From Bacilli bacterium (GTDB lineage: Bacteria > Bacillota_I > Bacilli_A > ML615J-28 > CAG-313): 64,000 nt of DNA. Position numbers and translations under genes: made by a program. This document shows, in pieces, positions 51,110 to 59,326 of the stretch (position 1 is the stretch's first letter; each line of letters starts with the position of its first letter). The notes under the pieces are model-generated. The model had not been told where the DNA came from. It did not search any database and saw nothing but the letters and a program-made list of their open reading frames with translations. Where the stretch lies: contig JAGBDV010000002.1 of NCBI GenBank assembly GCA_017937305.1, positions 111,000-174,999 on the forward strand, given 5' to 3'.

Positions 51110-53251
51110 TTATTTTACTGCTTCTATTTTTAAAATAATTATTGACATATCATCTTTTACTTTTCTTTTAGTTGACAATGTATATTCTAAGATTGCATAA
51201 GCAATTTTTTGCGGAATTTCTTCTTTTATATTTTTAATTAAGTCTAATAATTTTTGTTCATCAAGCACATTTTCAAATATTCCATCACTACTAAATAGGA
51301 TTAAATCGTTATCTTTTAATTTTATTTCTGTATGTATTATTTCTTCTTCAATTCCAAGCGGAAGAGAACTATTTTCTATTTTAGTATAAGTTAAATCATC
51401 ATGAAATATATATGTATTAGAAGCTCCTAATTTAAAAATATTTGCAGTCATGTTACTTCTATTAATATCTATGGCATCTAGCGTACTATATCTTTCGGTA
51501 TATCCTTGCAAAATATATAAAAGATTTAATATTTCAATATTTGTGTTAACAGAGGTAGAACAATAACATAATGAATCTAATGCTTCTAAAACTCTTCTAC
51601 TATCCTCGAATGCAAGAAACCCTTTTCCCATACCATCAGATATTGCTGCAAGAAAATGACCGTTTTGATAACTTTTGATTAAATGATTATCCCCGCATAA
51701 TTCTGTTTGTGCTGATGATAAACTACCATATCCATATTTAATGTGTATCATTTGTTTAGGGATAATTGTCAAAGTTATTTCTTCATCAGTAATTTTTTGT
51801 TCAGTTTGACATTGTAATTTAAAAGAATTTTCTATAAATATACTAAGTTCATCAATTATATTTTTATTAGTTTTGTTTAAAAATATTTTTATTAAAAAAT
51901 CATCTTCAAAAAGTTTTATATATTTAATTTCTTTAATATCAAATGTTGAATCATAAAGCTTATTGTGAAAATTTTTAATAATGCTTCTTTTAATTATTTT
52001 TTTACTTTTTATTTCTTCTTGATATTTATTTAATACTATTTTTATTTCATTAAGTACTGCTAATAAGATAATGTTTGTTGAATCTTTTTCTTTGATCATT
52101 TGGTTTGAAAGAGTTTCTGCTGTTTGGGTTATTCCTTGAATTGATGGACAGTTTTTCTTAAACTTTTGATCGACTTCTTTTTTTTCAATTAAGTGTTTAA
52201 AATTATATACAATATCTGTTTTATTTTCTTTAAAACATTCATTTTGCTTGTTACATAAATTACAGTGTCTATCAGTTATACAAGTTAAAGCTTTAGTCAT
52301 TTGTTCACTATATTTTTTTTTGCTTTTAAATGTAGTTGCAAAGAAATCTAAAAATGATGAAAATACATTATATTCTAACGCGATAGAACTATCTATAATT
52401 AAATGATAGTAATCGTTATTCATTTTATTTATTGTTTTTTCTTTATAAAAAATTAGCCACAATGTTTCAAATATCATTGATGTTATCATTAAAGTATATA
52501 GATATATATCTTTAAATACTGTAGAAGTTAAATTAAATATTATTAATAGAAGATTTATTATGAAGAATAAGTAATTATAATCTAAAAAGAATAAACATCC
52601 CATTATTAAAATTAATAAGCTTTCTATATATCCAAATCCTAAAAAAGAAATTAAAAAAATAATAAACATTAAAACTAATGAATTAATGTTTTTATATTTT
52701 TTTGCATAGAACATTGAAAAATATGAAGAAGTAATTAATCCAACAGGAATAATAGATAAGTTAAATTTATAACTTCCAAGGACACTCATTATAACAATTA
52801 ATTGTTCAGGGTATAGAGCAGGATTTTTTATATAATTATTTAAATATAAAAAGTCTTCAATTATTAAAAATAAATATATCATGACACTTACTAATATATA
52901 AAATATATTATTAATATTAAAATTAGTATCAGCTAATAAAAATAATGATAAAATGTTCAATAAGATTAAAATTAGTATTTCTAATAATAATTTTATCTTT
53001 TTAATTTTATTAAAACTTTGGAGTAATAATACTAGAAAAATTACTAATAAAATTAGTATTATAATACTTATCAAATTAGAAGTGTTGGATAAAATTACGG
53101 CTATTGTTAATGTTGGAATTATATAAAAAAGATTCTTTATATCTTTTTTTAAGTAATAAATTAATACAGGAATAATTAGTGAATATCCAATTCCAAAATT
53201 AACGGTCAAACCTAACCCAAAACTTATTATAATTAAATTAATTTTTTTCAT
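51110..53251 (-). CDS. spoIIE: SpoIIE family serine phosphatase
   Basis: 713 residues. About ten helices fill residues 5-280, then a cytoplasmic region with Cys clusters (CITDRHCNLCNKQNEC), as in SpoIIE. The C-terminal PP2C domain has GYGSLSSAQTELCGD, AAISDGMGKGFLAFEDSRRV and LILFSSDGIFENV. SpoIIE dephosphorylates the anti-anti-sigma factor SpoIIAA to activate sigma-F in the forespore. Its presence implies a spore-forming ancestry or ability, though other sporulation genes are not in this window. Confidence 0.88.
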   Translation of the reverse strand: MKKINLIIISFGLGLTVNFGIGYSLIIPVLIYYLKKDIKNLFYIIPTLTIAVILSNTSNLISIIILILLVIFLVLLLQSFNKIKKIKLLLEILILILLNILSLFLLADTNFNINNIFYILVSVMIYLFLIIEDFLYLNNYIKNPALYPEQLIVIMSVLGSYKFNLSIIPVGLITSSYFSMFYAKKYKNINSLVLMFIIFLISFLGFGYIESLLILIMGCLFFLDYNYLFFIINLLLIIFNLTSTVFKDIYLYTLMITSMIFETLWLIFYKEKTINKMNNDYYHLIIDSSIALEYNVFSSFLDFFATTFKSKKKYSEQMTKALTCITDRHCNLCNKQNECFKENKTDIVYNFKHLIEKKEVDQKFKKNCPSIQGITQTAETLSNQMIKEKDSTNIILLAVLNEIKIVLNKYQEEIKSKKIIKRSIIKNFHNKLYDSTFDIKEIKYIKLFEDDFLIKIFLNKTNKNIIDELSIFIENSFKLQCQTEQKITDEEITLTIIPKQMIHIKYGYGSLSSAQTELCGDNHLIKSYQNGHFLAAISDGMGKGFLAFEDSRRVLEALDSLCYCSTSVNTNIEILNLLYILQGYTERYSTLDAIDINRSNMTANIFKLGASNTYIFHDDLTYTKIENSSLPLGIEEEIIHTEIKLKDNDLILFSSDGIFENVLDEQKLLDLIKNIKEEIPQKIAYAILEYTLSTKRKVKDDMSIIILKIEAVK

Positions 53252-53307
53252 GATAACCTCCTAATTAACTAAAAAAATTATATCTAATTATGATTGGAAA
53301 AAAGAGA

Positions 53308-53341
53308 AAAAAAAGTAGAAGAGCTATTCTTCTACTTTTCT
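53308..53341 (-). terminator. Terminator after the DUF951 gene
   Basis: 12-bp stem AAAAGTAGAAGA / TCTTCTACTTTT overlapping the stop at 53332. Confidence 0.8.
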
Positions 53342-53526
53342 TCTATTATTTTTTTGATTCTTTTTGTTACATCAAGTCTAGATATTATTATTATTCTTTT
53401 ACAAGTAACACATTCCAACTTAAAATCAATACCAGTTCTTAAAACATTCCATTGTTTTCCTCCACATGGATGAGGTTTTTTAAATTCTATTATTGAACCT
53501 AGCTTTACTTCTGTAATATCAACCAT
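53332..53526 (-). CDS. DUF951 family protein
   Basis: 64 residues. KLGSIIEFKKPHPCGGKQWN and DFKLECVTCKRIIIISR are the family hallmarks, with Cys in HPCGG and CVTC. Short DUF951 proteins are widespread beside soj/parB in Firmicutes; function unknown. It overlaps soj by one base, so co-translated. Confidence 0.92.
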   Translation of the reverse strand: MVDITEVKLGSIIEFKKPHPCGGKQWNVLRTGIDFKLECVTCKRIIIISRLDVTKRIKKIIEEK

Positions 53527-54284
53527 TATTTATTCTCTCCTATTATTTCTAGAGCAAGAGCCTTATACTCCTTTGCCCCTCTTGAATTTATTGAATATTC
53601 TAATAAACTAATACCATGAGATGGTGCAACTTGAATATGTGTGGAATATGTAATTATAGTTTTAAAGATTTTATTTGGGAATAAAAATTTAACTTTATCA
53701 ACTATATCATAACCAACTGTAGTACGGTTGTCTAACTTTGTAATTAATATTCCCTCTATTTCAATATCTTTTTCTTTTTGAACTTTATCTATTTTATTAA
53801 TCATTTGAGTTAAAGCATCATATGCATAAAAACTACATTCAACAGGAATTAACACCGAATCACTTGCATATAAAGCATTATCTACAATTAAACCTAAAGA
53901 AGGGGGACAGTCAATTAAAATATAATCAAAATCATTTTTTATTCTTTTTAGTTTTTGAGCAAGTAAGTATTCTTTGTTTTCAATTGTATATAATGATTCT
54001 TCAACACTTGCAAGTTTTATTGTTGCGGGGATGATTGAAAGATTAGGTGTTGAAGTTTTCATAATAGCTTTAGTTAAAAGTCCAATATGAGTGAAAAAAT
54101 CAGCAATATCAAATAAAATATCTTCACGATTAATTCCTAGCCCTTTAGTAGCGTTTGCTTGTTGATCGAAGTCAACTATTAAAACTTTTTTATTTTCAAA
54201 AGCTAAAGCAGCACCTAAATTTATTGTAGTAGTAGTTTTCCCAACCCCACCTTTTTGATTAACAATTGAAATTATTTTGCCCAT
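53526..54284 (-). CDS. soj: ParA-type chromosome partitioning ATPase Soj
   Basis: 252 residues. Deviant Walker A KGGVGKTT (11-18), DFDQQANATKGLG and LIDCPPSLGLIVDNAL. In Bacilli Soj works with ParB/Spo0J on origin segregation and regulates DnaA. Here there is no parB next to it; DUF951 follows instead. Typical context with rsmG and mnmG, 13 bp from rsmG. Confidence 0.95.
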   Translation of the reverse strand: MGKIISIVNQKGGVGKTTTTINLGAALAFENKKVLIVDFDQQANATKGLGINREDILFDIADFFTHIGLLTKAIMKTSTPNLSIIPATIKLASVEESLYTIENKEYLLAQKLKRIKNDFDYILIDCPPSLGLIVDNALYASDSVLIPVECSFYAYDALTQMINKIDKVQKEKDIEIEGILITKLDNRTTVGYDIVDKVKFLFPNKIFKTIITYSTHIQVAPSHGISLLEYSINSRGAKEYKALALEIIGENK

Positions 54285-54297
54285 TTTGATTCCTTTC

Positions 54298-55005
54298 TTA
54301 AAGAGGATTTTTCTTTATTTTAGCATATAATCTAGGATAAATATCCGGTGTACTTTCAGTCTTTTTATACACTAGAATTGATCTTTCTCCTAGTTTTAAA
54401 GGTAGTTCTAATAGAACTTTTTTAGTTAATTTTACTTTTAATTTACCTACCGCTCGGCAAGCATTATCGATTTCTTCTTGATATGAAGAACCTTTTAAAG
54501 CTATAAATAAGCCATTTATTTTAACAAAAGGAACACATATTTCAGATAAAATATTTAGTGATGCAACTGCTCTTGCAGTAACAATATCAAAGGATTCACG
54601 ATATTTTTTTACGGCATCTTCAGCTCTTTCATTAATTACATATATATCTTTTAATTCTAATCGATCTATTACACTTTGTAAAAATTTACATCTTTTTCCA
54701 ATAGGTTCAATTAGTGTTACTTTTAAATTAGGATAAACTATTTTTATAACTAGACCAGGAAAACCAGCTCCTGTTCCTATATCCGCAAGTTTTAATTCTT
54801 TAGTTAAATCAACTACTTTTGACATTAATAAACTATCATAAAAATGTTTAATATAAGCTTCTTCTAATTCAACAATAGTTGTAAGATTCATTACTTTAGA
54901 AGTTTCGTACAACATTTCATAGTATATATATAAAGAATCAAGTACGGATTGTTCTTTAATTTCAAACGTTTCTATAAGTAATCTTTCTAATTCTAATCGA
55001 TTCAT
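54298..55005 (-). CDS. rsmG: 16S rRNA (guanine527-N7)-methyltransferase
   Basis: 235 residues. SAM-binding LKLADIGTGAGFPGLVIKI, LIEPIGKRCKFLQSV and VTARAVASLNIL match RsmG (GidB). Methylates G527 of 16S rRNA. Overlaps mnmG by 4 bp (ATGA), as usual. Confidence 0.96.
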   Translation of the reverse strand: MNRLELERLLIETFEIKEQSVLDSLYIYYEMLYETSKVMNLTTIVELEEAYIKHFYDSLLMSKVVDLTKELKLADIGTGAGFPGLVIKIVYPNLKVTLIEPIGKRCKFLQSVIDRLELKDIYVINERAEDAVKKYRESFDIVTARAVASLNILSEICVPFVKINGLFIALKGSSYQEEIDNACRAVGKLKVKLTKKVLLELPLKLGERSILVYKKTESTPDIYPRLYAKIKKNPL

Positions 55006-56915
55006 TTCTTTCGTCTACTTTCTAAATAAACTAATAAAATAGATATATCAGCGGGATTAACTCCGCTTATTCTATTTGCTTGAGCAATTGTAAATGGTCT
55101 AACTTGTTTTAATTTTTCTCTTGCTTCACTTGCAAGATTTGGTATTTCGTCATAATTGATATCTGCAGGAATAGCTACAGTTTCTAATTTTAGAACGCGT
55201 TTCGCTTCTTTATAAGCTTTATCAATATATCCTTGATATTTAATTTCAATATCAATTTGGTCACTATTTGGATATACTAATGGATTTTCTAAATTACACA
55301 TTTTTACAATATCAGAATAATGAACCTCAGGACGTTTCATTAAATCTTTCGCAGAAATACCATCTTTTAATATTGGAGAATTGATAGTTTCTAAGTATTC
55401 ATTAATCTCTTTTTTAGGTGTGATTCTTAAATGTTCTAATCTTTCTTTTTCAAGTCTAATCAACTCTATTTTATTAATAAACTTATTATATCTATCATCT
55501 TTAATCAATCCAACACGTCTACCATATTCTGTACATCTTTGATCGGCATTATCATGTCTAAGTAATAATCGATATTCAGCACGAGAAGTTAGCATTCTAT
55601 ATGGATCGATTACACCTTTTGTAACTAAATCATCAATTAATACACCAATATAAGCTTCATCTCTTTTTAGTATTATCGGATCAATTCCTCTAATTTTACA
55701 GCTTGCATTAATACCAGCGATAATTCCTTGAGCAGCAGCTTCTTCATACCCACTAGTACCATTCACTTGGCCACCAAAGTATAAACCTTCAACGAGTTTT
55801 GATTCTAATGTTGGATAAAGTTGCATTGGATTAATTGCATCATATTCAATAGCATATGCATATTTTGCAATTTTTGCATTTTCAAATCCTGGTAGAGTTT
55901 TTATCATTTCTTCTTGAACTTCATGAGGCATAGAAGTAGAAAAGCCTTGAATATAAGTTTCATTTAGTGATAAACTTTCTGGCTCTAAGAAAATTTGATG
56001 TCTTTCTTTATCTCTGAATCTTTCAAGTTTAGTCTCAATTGAAGGACAATATCTAGGGCCAGCTCCTGTAACTAATCCAGAATACATACTTGATTCATTC
56101 ATATGATCCCAAATTACTTTATGAGTAGCAGCATTTGTCCATATTAAATAGCAAGGTACTTGTTTTTCAAATGGTAACATTTCAGAAGGGTCAGTGTCAT
56201 AACTAAATGTAAGTGGAAGATTAGTTCCTTCTTCTAATACTGCTTGCGAAAAATCAATTGTATCTGTGTAAATACGAGGTGGAGTACCTGTTTTTAATCT
56301 TAATAATTCAAATCCTAAATCGCGAAGAGATTTAGATAATCCATAGTTAGTATCTTCCCCATCAGGACCAGCAGGTTCTGAATGATTCCCCCACATAATA
56401 CATGATGATAAATATGTACCTGTAGTTAATATTACTGTTTTACTAAATATAGATAATCCATCTTCTAATTTAACACCTTTAATTATGTTATCTTTAACAA
56501 TAAGACTATCGACTAATGAAATATATATATCTAGATTTTCTTGTTCACTACAAATTTTTTGCATATACGATGCATATTCTAATTTATCTGATTGTACACG
56601 CATTGCCCATACTGCAGGTCCTTTTGACAGGTTTAGCATTTTTACTTGAAGAGCAGTCTTATCAGCGGTTTTAGCCATTTGACCACCTAACGCATCAATT
56701 TCTCTTACTAATATCCCTTTAGCTGGGCCTCCTACAGATGGATTACAAGGCATGTTTCCAATACGTTCAAAAGAACCACAAATCATTAAAGTTTTAAGAC
56801 CTATTCTTGCAGGGGCAAGTGCAGCTTCAATTCCTGCGTGTCCGCCTCCTACTACAATAACATCATATAGTTCTTTTAAATTTTCAATGTCTAATCTATT
56901 TAATCTATTTCCCAT
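55002..56915 (-). CDS. mnmG: tRNA uridine-5-carboxymethylaminomethyl modification enzyme MnmG
   Basis: 637 residues. FAD-binding VIVVGGGHAGIEAALAPAR, MPCNPSVGGPAKGILVRE, TGTYLSSCIMWG and GQVNGTSGYEEAAAQG are diagnostic. Together with MnmE it modifies U34 of tRNAs. The ATG at 56915 follows GAGGAT; a TTG start 27 bases upstream lacks a ribosome site. Operon start for mnmG-rsmG-soj-DUF951. Confidence 0.97.
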   Translation of the reverse strand: MGNRLNRLDIENLKELYDVIVVGGGHAGIEAALAPARIGLKTLMICGSFERIGNMPCNPSVGGPAKGILVREIDALGGQMAKTADKTALQVKMLNLSKGPAVWAMRVQSDKLEYASYMQKICSEQENLDIYISLVDSLIVKDNIIKGVKLEDGLSIFSKTVILTTGTYLSSCIMWGNHSEPAGPDGEDTNYGLSKSLRDLGFELLRLKTGTPPRIYTDTIDFSQAVLEEGTNLPLTFSYDTDPSEMLPFEKQVPCYLIWTNAATHKVIWDHMNESSMYSGLVTGAGPRYCPSIETKLERFRDKERHQIFLEPESLSLNETYIQGFSTSMPHEVQEEMIKTLPGFENAKIAKYAYAIEYDAINPMQLYPTLESKLVEGLYFGGQVNGTSGYEEAAAQGIIAGINASCKIRGIDPIILKRDEAYIGVLIDDLVTKGVIDPYRMLTSRAEYRLLLRHDNADQRCTEYGRRVGLIKDDRYNKFINKIELIRLEKERLEHLRITPKKEINEYLETINSPILKDGISAKDLMKRPEVHYSDIVKMCNLENPLVYPNSDQIDIEIKYQGYIDKAYKEAKRVLKLETVAIPADINYDEIPNLASEAREKLKQVRPFTIAQANRISGVNPADISILLVYLESRRKK

Positions 56916-56923
56916 ATTATCCT

Positions 56924-57151
56924 CTAACTTTTTAGCACCCAAGCTATAACTACTATTGCAATAATAGCCAGAACACCAAGCGAAATTCCAATTAATTTTG
57001 TCATAGATTTTTTAAATTTATTTTGCTTTTCAATTTTCTTTTTAAATGCAATTTCTTGCTTTCTAGCTTCAGTCATTGGAAGCTCATGCATACAAAAATC
57101 GCAAGTTAAAGCATCATAATTATTTTCTGAATGACAATGTGGACATAACAT
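56924..57151 (-). CDS. Small zinc-ribbon membrane protein
   Basis: 75 residues: a Cys4 zinc knuckle (Cys3, Cys6, Cys17, Cys20), a Lys/Arg-rich stretch and one C-terminal helix (about 52-73). ATG 57151 follows AAAGGTGAT; upstream in-frame starts are not needed. It is 8 bp ahead of mnmG and so shares its transcript. Unknown function. Confidence 0.6.
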   Translation of the reverse strand: MLCPHCHSENNYDALTCDFCMHELPMTEARKQEIAFKKKIEKQNKFKKSMTKLIGISLGVLAIIAIVVIAWVLKS

Positions 57152-57229
57152 AAAAATCACCTTTTTTCTATAAATATATATATATTTTATCATATTTATA
57201 AAAAAAAGTAAAATCACTTACCTACAAAT

Positions 57230-57268
57230 TAAAAGAAGTCTAAGTGATAACTCACATAGACTTCAGTA
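57230..57268 (-). terminator. pduL terminator
   Basis: GAAGTCTA and TAGACTTC with an inner GTGA / TCAC form a long hairpin between 57234 and 57264; a T-rich stretch follows on the minus strand. Confidence 0.7.
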
Positions 57269-57273
57269 GTTAA

Positions 57274-57849
57274 TTATTTTACAATTTCACCCATAACACC
57301 TGGAACCATTCCAGCTGCGTTAGATTCATCAGTATCAATGTGCATTGCAAGTGCATAAGTATCGTTTACACGAACAACTACATCACCGAAAATTAGACTT
57401 CTTTCAGGAGTATTAACTTTAACACTTACGATTTCTTTATCAACTACACCAAGTTCTTTTGCATCAGCAACTGTAGCATGAATATGTCTTTTAGCAACGA
57501 TAACACCTTTTTCAAGTGTAACTTCACCAGCAGGACCAACCAAAGTACAACCAGGAGTGCCATCTAATACACCAGATTCACGAACAGCAATTCCAAGACC
57601 AATACTACGAGCATCAGTAGCAGATAATTCAACTTGACTTTCTTTTCTAAAAGGACCTAAAATAGAAACACCAGGTAAATCTTTTTTAGTACCTTTAACA
57701 ACTACTCTTTCTTCACAAGCATATTGACCAGGTTGAGATAAATCTTTTTTCTTAGTTAGTGTTGCATTTTCTCCAAATAACACTTTAAAATCAGCTTCAG
57801 ATAAATGTACGTGGCGAGCTGAAGTTTCAACAATAAATGTTTTTGCCAT
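57274..57849 (-). CDS. pduL: Phosphate propanoyltransferase/phosphotransacetylase PduL
   Basis: 191 residues. TSARHVHLSEADFKVLFG (zinc-binding His), LSQPGQYACEERVVVKG, GPFRKESQVELSATDAR and VAKRHIHATVADAKELG are the PduL signature. It converts acyl-CoA and phosphate to acyl phosphate. No bacterial microcompartment genes surround it, so it probably replaces Pta for acetate formation. ATG 57849 was chosen over an ATG 33 bases upstream that lies at the ribosome site. Confidence 0.95.
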   Translation of the reverse strand: MAKTFIVETSARHVHLSEADFKVLFGENATLTKKKDLSQPGQYACEERVVVKGTKKDLPGVSILGPFRKESQVELSATDARSIGLGIAVRESGVLDGTPGCTLVGPAGEVTLEKGVIVAKRHIHATVADAKELGVVDKEIVSVKVNTPERSLIFGDVVVRVNDTYALAMHIDTDESNAAGMVPGVMGEIVK

Positions 57850-57886
57850 AATTAATAATACCTCTTTCTTTTTTTTATACATATAT

Positions 57887-57915
57887 ATTATAACAAATTT
57901 ATTATGATTGGTCAA
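57887..57915 (-). promoter_or_regulatory. pduL promoter
   Basis: TTGACC (57910-57915), 17 bp, TATAAT (57887-57892) on the minus strand, 38 bp upstream of the start codon. Confidence 0.75.
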
Positions 57916-57934
57916 AAGTAAAAGCCTAAAAAGA

Positions 57935-57963
57935 TTGCAAACACTAATCTTTTATAGTATAAT
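57935..57963 (+). promoter_or_regulatory. rimO promoter
   Basis: TTGCAA, 17 bp, TATAAT, 25 bp upstream of the rimO start; divergent to the pduL promoter. Confidence 0.75.
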
Positions 57964-57987
57964 ATATATATAGAAAGAGAGAAAATT

Positions 57988-59310
57988 ATGAAACTTGGTT
58001 TAATATCACTTGGATGTGCAAAAAACAGAATCGACTCTGAACTTTTTCTTGGAGTTGCAAAACAATATAATATAGAGCTAACCTCTTCACTTGATAATGC
58101 AGACATAATAGTTGTTAACACTTGTGGTTTTATCGAATCCGCAAAACAAGAAGCAATAGATACAATCCTTGAAGTATGTGACTATAAGGAAAAGAAAATT
58201 GTAGTCATGGGGTGTTTAGTTGAAAGATATCAAGAAAGTCTAGAAAAAAGTATTCCTGAAGTTGACTTTTATTTCCCAATTAGAGATTATGAAAATATCG
58301 ATGACTTATTTAAAAAACTAACTAATTCTTCATCATCATATAAAATGGATTATACAAAAAGAGTAGTAACCACTTCTTCTCACAGTGTATATCTAAGGAT
58401 TGCAGAAGGGTGTGATAACAAGTGTGCATACTGTGCTATTCCTTTAATTAGAGGGAAATTTAGAAGCCGTAATTTTGATTCACTAATTGAAGAAGCTAAA
58501 GTACTAGTTGAAAATGGAGCTAAAGAAATCACATTGATTGCTCAAGATACAACAAGATATGGAACAGACTTTAAAGATAAAGATCCAAGACGTCTAGAAC
58601 ATTTGTTACGTGCAATATCAGAAATTGAAGGAATAGAATGGGTAAGAGTTCTTTATTTATATCCTGATGAAATAACAGAAGAAATTCTTTTAGAAATAAA
58701 AGAAAATAAAAAAGTCGCAAAATATTTTGATATACCTATTCAACATGCCTCAAATAAAATGCTTAAAGCAATGAATCGTAGAGGTTCTAAGGAGTTAATA
58801 AAACAACATATTAATTATATTAGAAATTATATTCCTGATGCTATAATAAGAACAACATTAATTGCAGGTTTTCCAACTGAAGAAGAATCTGATTTTATTG
58901 AATTATTAGAACTTGTAAAAGAAACAAAATTTGAACGTCTAGGATGTTTTACTTTTTCTAATGAAGAAGATACTGCATCATATGATATGTATCCAAAAGT
59001 TCATTCTAGAACAGCCAAAAGAAGATATAATTCTATTATGAAAGAACAGGAGCATATTTCTCTTAATTTTAATCAGTCATTAATAGGTAAAAAATATAAT
59101 TGTATTATTGATGATTATGATTTTGATAAATTCGCATATGTTGGTAGAAATTATATGTATGCTCCAGATGATGTAGATGGGTGTATATATATTTATAGTC
59201 CAATTGAATTAGAAATTGGTAGTATTGTGAATGTAGAAATTATTGATGCTTCTGCATATGATTTAGAAGCTAAACTAATAAATATTAAAAAAGATGGTAC
59301 TTTATTTTAA
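57988..59310 (+). CDS. rimO: Ribosomal protein S12 methylthiotransferase
   Basis: 440 residues. N-terminal 4Fe-4S domain with Cys10 (SLGCAKNRIDSE), Cys46 and Cys76; radical SAM cysteines Cys142, Cys146 and Cys149 (EGCDNKCAYC); then SRNF in the RimO-type location and a TRAM end. Methylthiolates Asp of S12. SLGCAKNRIDSE distinguishes it from MiaB. Single gene with its own promoter. Confidence 0.96.
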   Translation: MKLGLISLGCAKNRIDSELFLGVAKQYNIELTSSLDNADIIVVNTCGFIESAKQEAIDTILEVCDYKEKKIVVMGCLVERYQESLEKSIPEVDFYFPIRDYENIDDLFKKLTNSSSSYKMDYTKRVVTTSSHSVYLRIAEGCDNKCAYCAIPLIRGKFRSRNFDSLIEEAKVLVENGAKEITLIAQDTTRYGTDFKDKDPRRLEHLLRAISEIEGIEWVRVLYLYPDEITEEILLEIKENKKVAKYFDIPIQHASNKMLKAMNRRGSKELIKQHINYIRNYIPDAIIRTTLIAGFPTEEESDFIELLELVKETKFERLGCFTFSNEEDTASYDMYPKVHSRTAKRRYNSIMKEQEHISLNFNQSLIGKKYNCIIDDYDFDKFAYVGRNYMYAPDDVDGCIYIYSPIELEIGSIVNVEIIDASAYDLEAKLINIKKDGTLF

Positions 59311-59326
59311 AAGCACCATCTTTTAT
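59287..59326. terminator. Bidirectional terminator between rimO and DUF2779 genes
   Basis: AAAAGATGGT and ACCATCTTTT arms overlap the rimO stop and serve the convergent gene at 59323. Confidence 0.8.
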
